From Saprolegnia diclina VS20 (lineage: Eukaryota > Oomycota > Saprolegniomycetes > Saprolegniales > Saprolegniaceae): a DNA stretch of 54,900 bases. Each line of letters begins with the position of its first letter. Within the stretch, counting starts at the first letter, position 1. Below are positions 32,112-41,920 of the stretch, piece after piece. Position numbers and translations under genes: made by a program. Under the pieces are notes generated by a model. The model saw only the letters and a list, made by a program, of their open reading frames with translations. It made no database searches and was not told where the DNA came from. The stretch is from positions 677,311-732,210 of the forward strand of contig NW_008246083.1 in assembly GCF_000281045.1 (NCBI RefSeq), in the 5' to 3' direction.

Positions 32112-33065
32112 ATGCCGCTCCTGCAGTCGAATGACCACGCTGACATCCTCGCAACGGCGTCCGCGGGCATGGCTGACCTCCTTGCGTGGGCCAAGCCCGA
32201 GGGGTCGCTCCACTCGGCGGCCACCAACTGGGCGTTCGAGGCGTGCCGATACGAGCTGTCGCTCGATGGCAGCGGCACGTTCGACGATGTTGTCAAGCTC
32301 TACAAGTCGCCCAACGATGTGGCCGCCGCACTCCACCACGTCCACGTCGACAAGTCCCAGGTGCTCTACACGTTTACGGCCAGCAGCATGGACATTGCAC
32401 TGCGCTGGGGCGTCTTCCGATCGCCGTTTCCGCTGATGCGCGACCGGAGCGCCACGTACATCGAGCACACCAAGGAGTTTGCTACTGCAAGCGGCCTCCG
32501 CGGCTTTGCACGCTTGATCAAGTCGCACGCGATCGGCCGCGTCGACGACGCCAACTACGTCCGCGCCAACATTCGGTCATGGGGTGTCGTTGTCATGGAG
32601 ACACCGGACCCAAATGTGCTCCACGTGAGCAGTACGGTCGACATTGACTGGCACGGCAGCACGCCAACGTGGGTCGCGACCTTGATGACGTCCCGGCGCG
32701 CGCAGAGCATCAAGGCGCTCGCGACTGTCCTCCGGACTTCCAAGAAGATGGCGCTCAAGCATTGCTCCGTGTGCACCAACAAGTCGCGCGCCTTCAACCG
32801 GTTCTCGCAGCTCGTGCCGTGCACAGACTGCACCAAGCCCGTGTGCTCGACGTGCCGGTCGATGCCGAACCGAGGCGCGACATGCTGCTGGGGCTGTGTC
32901 AAGAACAAGGTCGTCGTGCGCCGTCTCTCAACTGCGGGCTTGACACGGCGCGTCGACGCATCGTCAACCCATCCTAGTACACCCGAGACGACGCTGGGGT
33001 GGTATACGCCCAAGCACACTGCCACCGTGGACGAGTCGATTTACACGCAGTCGATCGAGGTGTAG
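32112..33065 (+). CDS. SF5: START-like domain plus FYVE-like zinc finger
   Basis: Single exon, 317 residues, the shortest of the complete copies. The START-like part is typical (RSPFPLMRDRSATYIEHTKE, ANIRSWGVVVMETPDPNVLH). The finger is complete (CSVC, CTDC, CSTC, CWGC). The tail begins like the others (LGWYTPKHTA) but ends DESIYTQSIEV, so the DLSYLP element is missing; this is the only complete-finger paralog without it. A long overlapping plus-strand frame near 32186 is a shadow. Confidence 0.82.
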   Translation: MPLLQSNDHADILATASAGMADLLAWAKPEGSLHSAATNWAFEACRYELSLDGSGTFDDVVKLYKSPNDVAAALHHVHVDKSQVLYTFTASSMDIALRWGVFRSPFPLMRDRSATYIEHTKEFATASGLRGFARLIKSHAIGRVDDANYVRANIRSWGVVVMETPDPNVLHVSSTVDIDWHGSTPTWVATLMTSRRAQSIKALATVLRTSKKMALKHCSVCTNKSRAFNRFSQLVPCTDCTKPVCSTCRSMPNRGATCCWGCVKNKVVVRRLSTAGLTRRVDASSTHPSTPETTLGWYTPKHTATVDESIYTQSIEV

Positions 33066-34407
33066 CATTTTGCGTCTTGCACTAACTATGTTTTCGATAA
33101 AAATGGAGAATTTTGTACTTGTACGATTCCAGTGGTTTGTGGCAATAGCATGCTTGCGTACGACTCGACGACTTGGCGAAAAGATGATGCGAGAACGTGA
33201 CCTCTGGTGGACGACGCGAGGCAGCTACGCGAGGCAAGGCAAAGGAAGCATCCACACGGCTCTTCGGAGATTCTTCGATGCCAGCTGTTTCAACCCTAAA
33301 CTCAGACAGCCAGAAAACTGATTAAGAAGCGTACGGTCCGCGCACGCCGACTCGAAAAGCGATTCGTCGATCGGCAAAAAGACTTTTCTATTCTCAGTTG
33401 CTCGAATGGAAAGGAGGTTGAAGAAATGCAGCGACTCCGATGTACGCCGGATATTCAGCCACGTACCACGCACCAGAATCCTGGATTTATGCCAAATTTC
33501 TGAAATTTTCACCATTTCTTGCGAACCACTTGCGCCACTTGCGGAACATGCGTCGTCCAATAGGTGCTTCTACCAACGAATTCACAAGTCCGAGCGCAGT
33601 TGGTAGAGTGTTTGACTGTAGCTGGGTACTCGTATACGAATTCACACAGTGCGTTGACGGTGGGGAGCACGCAGCCATTGCCGACACCAACGCCGTGGGC
33701 GCTAATACTTCCTGGTTGTTCAAGATCGTCGAGTCCGATGTTTCGTACCATACTGACTATAGTAGGAACCCTACAAAGACCTTCCTCAAAGAAAATTTGG
33801 CTCCAGGATCGTCAATAGGGCTCATTTCAAATCATATTCTGCTTTTGAACCGGACGTCCGTGGCCTCACGTTTGGGTGGTAAACAGACGCAACTAGAGAA
33901 AAACATGTGGCAGAGAGGCGGGCGTGCGCCATCCCTGGCGACTGTGGGGAATTAAGAGGACAAACGTGCGGTCAGCTTGACGCGACATGCAGCCACGCGT
34001 CCCAGATGTCGCCGACTGCCATGTGATCACGTCGCAATCTTTTTCAGGGCGGTCCTCTTCTTTTGCACTCGAGCTACACGATCGATTCGCTCTGGCGCGC
34101 TATAAGAACCTACGATGGGCTAGACTGGCGTAGCGAGACAGGTCATGTTACTTGCGTGAGGGGCGACGGCGACTGTAGGACGAAGGATGCTGTGTCGCAC
34201 CGGGTGTGCATCGACCTGCGAAGGTGTGCAAGAACGGGCCGAACCACGCACGTTGGTCACTCCTTAGCTGTATCTAACTCGCATTGCAGTTGCCGAGGAA
34301 GACGCCTGCTTCCCAAGTCCGCGGGTGTTGCATACCGCACACAGGCAGCATCACGTGGCGCTGGCGTCAACGGTACGAAACCGAGCTTGGACCAGTCAAT
34401 GACACGC
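33066..34407. other. Intergenic, no gene supported
   Basis: This stretch is somewhat AT-richer than its surroundings, with frames of up to 171 codons (33440-33955) that lack motifs. It could hold an old mobile-element remnant but nothing supports a family. A tandem-like CTTGCG(A/C) run lies near 33518-33545. Confidence 0.4.
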
Positions 34408-34421
34408 ACTTTTCAATTTCC
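34408..34421 (+). promoter_or_regulatory. Initiator-like element touching the SF6 ATG
   Basis: CACTTTTCAATTTC runs directly into the ATG at 34422. If it sets the transcription start, the 5' UTR is about ten bases or less. Confidence 0.4.
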
Positions 34422-35411
34422 ATGACTCCGCTCAGCAGCTCGACGGAAGCGCGCGCCGAGATTCTCGCAGCAGCCGCAAATGGCCTCGACAACCTCATTC
34501 TCTGGTCCAGTCTCGCGGGCGCAGCGACACCCAAGGCAGCCAACGACACGGTCGAAGCTTGCCGCCTTGAGCTCGACTTGGGCGCCGATGGCACCTTTGA
34601 CGACGCAGTACGATTGTACAAACTGCCCAACGACCCCGCCGCTGCGCTTCACGGTCTTCACGTTGACAAGTCCCAGCCATTGTACCAACTCCAGGCTGAC
34701 GGCATGAACATCTCGCTGCGCTGGGGCATCTTCAAGGCGCCGTTTCCGTTCATGCGCGACCGGTGCGCCACGTACATCGAGTGCACCAAGGAGTTTACGG
34801 AGGCGAGCGGTCGCCGCGGGTTTGCTCGGTACCTCCGGTCGCACGCCACCGGTGGACTCCACGGCAGCAACGTGCCCGTCGACATTCGGTCGTGGGGCGT
34901 TGTGCTTCTCGAAACAGCCAGTCCCAGTGTTCTTCACGTGAGCAGCAGGGTCGACATTGACTGGAGCAGCCACACGCCCACTTGGGTCGCGACCATGATG
35001 ACGTCCCGACGGGCGCAGAGCGTCAAGCAGTTGCCGTCGGCGCTGCGGCTCGCCAAGAAGCTCACCCAGGCACGGTGCGCGATCTGCCTCAACAAGCCGT
35101 TCTTTCTTTCGCGCGAGTCGCAGCTCGCGCCGTGTTGCGACTGCGCAAGGCCCGTGTGTTGCAACTGTCGGGCGCTCGGTGCCGGTGACGGCCAAGCCAC
35201 GAGCTGCTGGGCATGCGTGAGCGCCAAGGCCAAGGTCAAGCGCCCCGCGCCCCGACCCCACAGCAAATCCATCGCTATGCTCGACAAGACACCGCAGACG
35301 TGCCGGCGCAAGACGCCAGTGACCACCGCGACGTCTGGCTTGTACACACCGCAGAACCACCGCCGCCAGAAAGAACCGCCGTTAGACTTATCGTACCTTC
35401 CGCCACTGTAG
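34422..35411 (+). CDS. SF6: START-like domain plus FYVE-like zinc finger
   Basis: Single exon, 329 residues; last of the array and the most diverged of the complete copies. START-like landmarks are NISLRWGIFKAPFPFMRDR, RRGFARYLRSHATGG, and SSRVDIDWSSHTPTWVAT. The finger is complete (CAIC, CCDC, CCNC, CWAC), with extra cysteines next to pairs two and three. The tail is SGLYTPQNHRR then LDLSYLPPL at the very end. The gene converges on MT4, whose stop is 105 bases away. Confidence 0.82.
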   Translation: MTPLSSSTEARAEILAAAANGLDNLILWSSLAGAATPKAANDTVEACRLELDLGADGTFDDAVRLYKLPNDPAAALHGLHVDKSQPLYQLQADGMNISLRWGIFKAPFPFMRDRCATYIECTKEFTEASGRRGFARYLRSHATGGLHGSNVPVDIRSWGVVLLETASPSVLHVSSRVDIDWSSHTPTWVATMMTSRRAQSVKQLPSALRLAKKLTQARCAICLNKPFFLSRESQLAPCCDCARPVCCNCRALGAGDGQATSCWACVSAKAKVKRPAPRPHSKSIAMLDKTPQTCRRKTPVTTATSGLYTPQNHRRQKEPPLDLSYLPPL

Positions 35412-35516
35412 TATCGTAGAAAGCACGAGACCACGAATTGAACGACGACTTGTTCTACGTTAGATGCACCTAGCCCTCGTTGTTTATATCGATATATGGC
35501 TTTAAGTCTAATGAGG

Positions 35517-36828
35517 TCACGAGGAGAGCAAACGTGACGTAGGAAGGTCCCGCGTGCCCTCTGACTCGGTGGTTACAGGACGAACCGAGTGGTATCGACG
35601 ATAGCACTCGAGAACACCGAGCATACAAACTGCGGTAGCCAACGAGACGATGTACATGTGTTGTGCCCAGCGGGGTGCTGCATTGGCGGCAACGACAATA
35701 GGTACTTGACACAGAGCGACGAGGGCGCAGAGGGAGTAGAGCGCACCGAGAAGCGATCCAAGACTCGCCTCGCCAAAGGTCTCGGCTCCAAACGCGGCGA
35801 CCGTCGAATACAGAAAGCCTCGAAAAATGGTAAAGAGCACAAACGTAATGGGCTGCAGCTCTAGCGACGGCACCAGTAGGAACGCGTGGTAGCCCACGCA
35901 GAGCAGCGACGTGCTGAACATTGCGCCGAGCACACTGTACTTGCGCACAACAGCGTGCAAGAGCGGCACCGCCAGAAACCCAACCGGAAGGACCCACCCA
36001 AACGCGCGCGTGTAGACTAGACGTTGGTCTCCGTCAACCTAGACATATTCGCCATAAATCTCGTATATCAAAAAGAAAACTTACCGCAAGCATGCGATTG
36101 ACGGTTCCGAAAAAGATGGCCGACTGCAGGTTGTGCACGCTCGCAAAGACGGCGAGGAAGCCAAAGGGCAGCGAGATAAGTTGTGTCGTCCACGAAATGG
36201 CGAGCCTCTTCTCTTCCTTGACCTCCTTCGTGCCTCGGTGGAGGTGCCAGCAGATCGCTACCAGTGGGTACACGGCCAGAGCAAGCCCCGCGTAGACAAG
36301 GAGCAGCGTCTGCCGCGACAAACCGAGCGCGGTATGCAGCGCGTAGAGCACCGAGGGCATGACGGCGCTCGCGTCAAAGAGGCAGTTGGCTGCGGCGAGG
36401 ACGAGCGTTTGCCAGGGGAGGTGCACGAACCCGGCTTGGAACGACGTGAGCAGCGTGAGCGTACCGCCAACGCCAATGAGGCAGTAGCCTTCGATGAAGG
36501 CATCGAACGTCACCGAGTCCGAGACGGCCATGAGCGCAAAACCCACAGCCGAAAATGCACCCGCGACAAGACTCGTGGCGACGGGCCCCGCCTTGTCAAG
36601 AAAAAGGCCGGCGGGGAACGAGCTCAGTGTGGTTGTAAACTGTGCGAGACCGTAAATGAGTGCGAGCTGCGACTCTTGCGCAGCGCAGCGCACCGAAGGA
36701 CTCTCGCAGCGGTCGTGGTACTGGTCTTCATCAATGAGGAAGAGCTGCATGGACGCCCAGCCCGAGATGAACCCGGAGAAGAGGAGGTTGGCGCCGAGCA
36801 CGAGCAGCACGAGCAGATTGGACAGCAT
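35517..36828 (-). CDS. MT4: MFS transporter, SLC43-like
   Basis: Two exons (36085-36828 and 35517-36038, 46-nt intron at the conserved FGTVNRMLAV site) give 421 residues. Motifs: GWASMQLFLIDEDQYHDRC, CAAQESQLALIYGLAQF, SFPAGLFLDKAGP, YTRAFGWVLPVGFLAVP, then LQPITFVLFTIFRGFLYST. The central loop is short and basic (GTKEVKEEKR), and the C-terminus has an extra polar tail of about 30 residues (TTESEGTRDLPTSRLLSS). It closes the START-like array on its right side, facing SF6. Substrate is inferred from family. Confidence 0.87.
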
Positions 36829-37816
36829 AGGTAGCGGGTGCTCTCTGTCCTAAGTGAGTAGTCGTTATGAGGCTGGTGCTGTAGAGAGCACGGACAGATG
36901 ATAGCAAGTGGTAGGCGCCTCGCTCGGCGGCGCCAAAGGTCATTTTGGCGTTTCAGTAGGTAAAGTTCCACGAGATAGCCCAAATGCGATGCGATGCGCA
37001 GGTTGATGAGCTTGTTTTCTGTTTCTATAGACTTAGTAAAAGGAAAGAAATGTCAGTCGTTCGCCTCGCATCATGCCCAGCGGCGAGAAAGTGTAGGAAA
37101 AGTACAATGGATCTACAACCGTTCATGACGTGGCGCGCTCTGAGTGCAGAACGGAAGGAATGCCTTGTTGAACAGCGCTGCTGCGGTTTACCCGAAAATC
37201 TTTGGTGATCAAAAGCAAGGGTATAAATCATCTCTTATATACCCTTGACAAAAGGAGAGCGCCGGACGCCAGTAGAGGATGCCCTGTGTGCCAACTCGGC
37301 GGAACAACGTCGGGTCAACGATCGCAGAGAGGCTGCTGTGTGTTGTTCGTCGTCGTCTACCAGACATGGTTTGCAGCATTACGCACCGTATAATTTGTGT
37401 TGATGCGCTCTGTTGATGGATCAACACGACGTACACACCATGGCACGTGCGCATGTTGCGACGCCGGTCCCTTCAATCACGTCAACTTGGCCGTACAAGA
37501 TGATGTGATCTCAGCGCTGTGTCGCAGTGTACCCAGCAGTGCTCTCCGAGAATACGGGTCGCATTGGCCATCGCCGCAGCGGCGGCGTTGCCGTGCCTCC
37601 TGAAAAAGACCGCGGACGTCCAACCTGCTGGTGATTGGCCTATCACACTTTGCCTTCGAACTTCGCTTTTTAAAGCCTCTAGTTGCACGCACGCTTAGCC
37701 TCTCCGATATCTTTCCAGACTTCAAAAATAAGCATACAATGGCGTGCATTTAGTCTTGCAACTTCAAGGTCGAACTTCGATAGCAGGGATGCCATCGGCC
37801 TTCATACTCGTTCGCG
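36829..37816. other. Divergent region between MT4 and MT5
   Basis: A perfect 10-bp hairpin (CAAGGGTATA, 12-nt loop) lies at 37216-37247. No gene is supported; promoters of both transporters are expected here. Confidence 0.45.
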
Positions 37817-39199
37817 ATGGCGCGGTCCGTTGTCGTCGCGCAGGTTCTCTTCGTGCTTCTCTCGGACATTCTCTTCTCGGGCGTCATCTATGGCTGGGCG
37901 CCGCTCGCGCTCATGCTCCAAGAAGAGGACCAGTACGGCGAGCTCTGCCACGGCGCGCGCGACGGCGCCCGCTGCAGCGACCAGGACACGCAGCTCAACC
38001 TTGTCTACGCGGTCGCCACGTTCCTCTCGTCCATGATCTCGCTGCCCGTGGGGATGCTCATGGACCGCATCGGTCCTAAATACACGATCCTCGTTGCGGG
38101 TGTGCTGCAAACCACGGGCCTCTTCTTCCTTGGCGCCGCCGACTCCAAGACGCTGGACGTGTTTGTGCCAGCGTACGCGACGCTCGCGGTCGGCGGCGGC
38201 ATGACGCTCATGGGCTCCTTCTCTTCGAGCTTCCTCGTGCCCGAGTACCAGACCGTGATCCTCGCAGCCGTCAGCTGTGCGTTTGACGGCAGCAGCGCCG
38301 TCATGCTCGGCCTCTACTACCTCCACGAGTCGCTCGGCTGGTCGCGCCACGCCATCTTCACGGGCTACGCCGTGCTCTGCCTCATCGTCTACGCCTGCCT
38401 CGTCGGGCTCTGGCACGTGAACGAGCACCTGCTCGTCGAGGCGTCGCCGACGGAGGGTGAGAGCAAACGACTCATTCCCGCTAGCCCGAGCGCAGCTGTC
38501 AGCTTCTCTCCACCTTGCACCTCCTGACGTTTCTCTGGTGCTGTAGGCAACGACGATCTGGGACCACCTCAAGTCGTTCGAGTTTGTGTACCTTCTCATC
38601 TTTACAAGCATCCACCTCTTCCGCTCCAACCTGTACATTGGCACGACCAACAACGTCCTCGAGGTTCAGAGATGCCATTTGTACAATGCGACAATTTTTT
38701 CGACTAGATTTACGGCGACGAAAGCGATGGCCATGTCTTCACCAAGATTTTTGGGTTCATATTGCCCCTCGGATTCCTCTTCGTGCCAATCATCAACCAC
38801 GTGGTCGAAGACCGGGGCATGCCGATGGCCATGTACGTGACTGTCGGCCTTGGCCTCCTCTACAACGCACTCGCCCTTGTGCCGTCGCTACCGCTGCAAG
38901 TCCTTACGTTCAGTGTCTTTACCGGCTTCCGCGCCTTTCTGTATACGGTCATCACGGCGTTTGCGGCCAAGATGTTTGGACTCACGTTCATGGGCACGCT
39001 TGTCGGCTTCATCTATACCTCGGGTTCGCTCGTGAGTTTGCTGCAGATCCCCGCGGTCGCCTACGCCAACGCCCGCCACGACTACTCGCACGTGTACATT
39101 GGCACGCTCGTGCTCGGCGCCGTCTTGGTGCCTCTCACCGAGCAGTACCGGCAGCGTGCGCTCTTGGCCGCATCGAGCAGCGCTGTCGTCGAGCCCTAG
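37817..39199 (+). CDS. MT5: MFS transporter, SLC43-like
   Basis: Three exons (37817-38497, 38547-38663, 38708-39199; introns 49 and 44 nt) give 429 residues. Motifs: GWAPLALMLQEEDQYGELC, CSDQDTQLNLVYAVATF, SLPVGMLMDRIGP, NLYIGTTNNVLE at span 7 (where paralogs have F-G-T-V-N), FTKIFGFILPLGFLFVPIIN, and LQVLTFSVFTGFRAFLYTV. It is the most diverged of the six around span 7, and its first donor is atypical (GTCAGC), chosen because only it keeps the frame. No N-terminal extension: the ATG is immediately before span 1. Confidence 0.85.
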
Positions 39200-39657
39200 T
39201 TTGCTTACACCAGCTCGATCGATAGAAGAATGGACACGAGTTTCAATTGCTCCGTTTTGTCTTGAAGCACTCGTCTTACTCTGCGACCTCAGTCTCTAGT
39301 CATCTACCTCCGAGTACGCAGCTCAAGGGGTGCCGTTTGTATACCTTTGATGCCAGAAGGTCAACCCAACTATTGATGGGCACTGACTAGTACGACCACA
39401 AGGTGCCCTTCATTGACGAGCGGCCTAGTAGTAGTAGTGACACATTATACTAGATCTTATTGATGGATAGGCATCAATAAGATCTAGTATAATGTGTCAC
39501 TACTAGTACAGCAAAGCACAGCGTCGAGTTGGCAGTCCCGCCACTGCGACGACGTAGTTGGGACTGGTGATTGCACTGTCGGACGAAAACCTCTGAAAAC
39601 GCATACGCAGTAGCCACGACTTCGGACAAGATCGGATATCCAACGGCAACGTGAGCC
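39200..39657. other. Intergenic between MT5 and MT6
   Basis: It contains the perfect hairpin annotated separately and otherwise no gene. Confidence 0.5.
39432..39505. repeat. Perfect 34-bp inverted repeat with 6-nt loop
   Basis: The arms 39432-39465 and 39472-39505 are exact reverse complements around GATAGG. Each arm starts TAGTAGTGACACATTATA and ends at TTGATG. Flanking TAG triplets extend the symmetry imperfectly. It is AT-rich and lies about 150 bases before the MT6 ATG. It could be a small palindromic transposon remnant or a transcribed hairpin. Confidence 0.9.
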
Positions 39658-41060
39658 ATGGAGGTCATACTGGACAACCCGCTCCTCGTCGCCCGCCCCG
39701 CCGTACGTTGCCTCGACAGACTTGCTTGCGTCCCTCGCTCATGCATCTTGCGCTTGTAGAAGGCAGGCAATCGAGTCGCGTGGGCGCTCGTGGGTCTCGT
39801 GCTGCTGGCCAACTTGCTCTTCTCGGGTTTTATCTACGGCTGGTCGTCGCTGCTGCTCTTTCTCCTTGAAGAGCGTCAGTACAATGAACTCTGCGAGCCA
39901 TCTGAGCGAACGTGTCCGGCCCAAGAGAACCGCTTGAACCTCATCTACGGCGTCGCCCAGTTCGTCGCGACCTTGAGCTCACTCCCGGTTGGCGTGATCC
40001 TCGATACCATTGGCGCACCGAGTATGACGGCCATCGGCGGTCTTTGCACGACACTGGGCTTCACACTACTCGCGGTCGCCGACTCGCGCGTGTTTGATGT
40101 GTTTGTACCAGCGTACACGCTCCTCGGTGTCGGCGGTATCGCGACACTGCTCACCTCATTTCGCGCAGGCTTTGTCCTCCTTCGGTGGCAGACGGCCATC
40201 TTGGCCGGCGTCAACTGCCTCTACGACGCCTCGGCGGTCATGCCATCGCTGCTCTTCCTCCTCCACGAGTCGTACGGCTTCTCGCGCCGCACGCTCCTTC
40301 TCGGATGCGCCTGCCTCGCTGCGTCAACCTACGCGCTGCTGCTGGTGTTGTGGTCGCGCCACACGCGGAATCTCCGCGCCGACGCCTACGCAGCGGTGCC
40401 CAGCGACGCCGAGGCTGATGCACCGACGACGATATCTCTCGGCGCTCAAATCCGAACGTTTGAGTTTCGCTACCTCCTGCTCTTTGCTGGTGTCCATATC
40501 TTCCGCGCCGCCTTCTTCTTTGGCACCATTGACGAGACGCTGGCGGTACGATATGGCGCATCGTCCTTTGTAAGCTATGGATGCATATGTGTCCGTAGGT
40601 CTTTGGTGACGCCTCGTACGTGTACACCAAGGCGTTTGGCTGGATCCTTCCCGCGGGCTTTGTGTTTGTTCCGGTCATCAACGGCGTCGTCGAAGCGCGC
40701 GGCGTGGCGGCCTCCATGCACCTCACGACGGCCCTCGGTGTGCTCAGTAACGCGCTCGCGATGGTTCCTATCCTGGCGCTGCAGCCTGCCACGTTTGTGC
40801 TCTTTACGGGCTTCCGCGCGTTCCTCTACTCGAACGTGGCGACGTGCGCGGCCAGAACCTTTGGCGCCGCGCATCTCGGGACGCTCATGGGCGCCATCTA
40901 CACGTGCAGCGCGCTCTTTGCATTTTTGGAGATTCCGGCGGCCGCCGTCGCGCTGGCGAGTGCGGCCGGTCGCATTGGCATGTACAGCGCGTCGCTGGCG
41001 CTGGGTTTGCTCCTCGTGCCTGTGACGGAAGTGTACCGCAAGCGTCAGCTACGTGCTTGA
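39658..41060 (+). CDS. MT6: MFS transporter, SLC43-like
   Basis: Three exons (39658-39702, 39760-40545, 40599-41060; introns 57 and 53 nt) give 430 residues. The 15-residue first exon (MEVILDNPLLVARPA) is inferred from clean splice sites, as in MT2 and MT3. Motifs: GWSSLLLFLLEERQYNELC, CPAQENRLNLIYGVAQF, SLPVGVILDTIG, AFFFGTIDETLAV, YTKAFGWILPAGFVFVPVIN, and LQPATFVLFTGFRAFLYSN. The central loop is acidic and intronless, unlike MT2, MT3 and MT5. In tandem with MT5; substrate inferred. Confidence 0.88.
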
Positions 41061-41299
41061 TCCACCGTCCCCTTGTCGCATGTAAAACCAAGGTTTCTCC
41101 GCGTAGTTTGGTTGAGTGATAGGTGAGTTGGTCTTCCCAGCACGGTAGATATGTACTAGAGGTAGGAGTATGCATGCTCAGGTGGACGTGACGATTGGAC
41201 AGTGTATAGTACCCTCCTCATTCCTGGCTCTGAGAGCTGCACGGAGTTTTTTGTAAAAGCGTCGTCAAATTAGGTAAAGGTTACGCTGTAAAATCTCCA

Positions 41300-41581
41300 A
41301 TGCGGATGCAAGCGCAAGTCTGGCTTTCATTATTACAACGGATCCGGATGGTAATGCCACGTACGACGGCGACGCAGAGCAGCCTAGCGTCGTATCCGCA
41401 GCCGACGCATTCCAGCTGCAGCTACGTTCGCCGGTGCCTCTTCGAAGGCTGCACACTCGACACGTGCGCGACCTTGTGCGCTCGCCACGCTGCCATCTCG
41501 GCCGAGTGCATCGTGCCAGGCTGCACCAAGTGGACGCACCGCAACGACCTTTGCCGCCGCCACCGCCAAACATACATGTAA
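41300..41581 (+). CDS. Small Cys/His protein with two WRKY19-like modules
   Basis: 93 residues, or 77 if the second ATG (41348) is used. Two modules of C-x4-C ... C-x2-H (CLFEGC...CARH and CIVPGC...CRRH) match those of the four-module protein at 778, and the protein ends directly after the second. Either it is a short family member or an exon remnant of a larger one. The 240 bases before it and the 340 after it (to 41920) show no other supported gene. Confidence 0.55.
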   Translation: MRMQAQVWLSLLQRIRMVMPRTTATQSSLASYPQPTHSSCSYVRRCLFEGCTLDTCATLCARHAAISAECIVPGCTKWTHRNDLCRRHRQTYM

Positions 41582-41920
41582 TACCGCTGCAGACAATGTA
41601 CATGTTGTCGCGACTAGAATGACTCACGAGACATAATCGAGGCTGTCGTACTGGTATGGGAATACCCTTATCGATGGGCGCAACGAGCAGAACGCATATG
41701 CTGACAACGGACCTCTCACAGTCATTAGTGTGGTGCATGGTGAGAGAGCCTGGGTGTCGGAAACCCGAACCGAGCTTCGTTCGACCAAGAACATGGCGAT
41801 CTTGGCGGTTGAAGCCGCGATCATCCGCATACGCGACATTATCCGGTTCCGGATACGTATCCGGAGACGCGTTTGGCGCGATCTTTGCATTTCAGTTTCG
41901 GCGGGGAGACGAGCAAGCGC

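Noticed and set aside
33340-33960. Possible transposon remnant in the SF5-SF6 spacer
   Set aside because: AT-richer and partly open, but no transposase motif, terminal repeat or target-site duplication could be seen.
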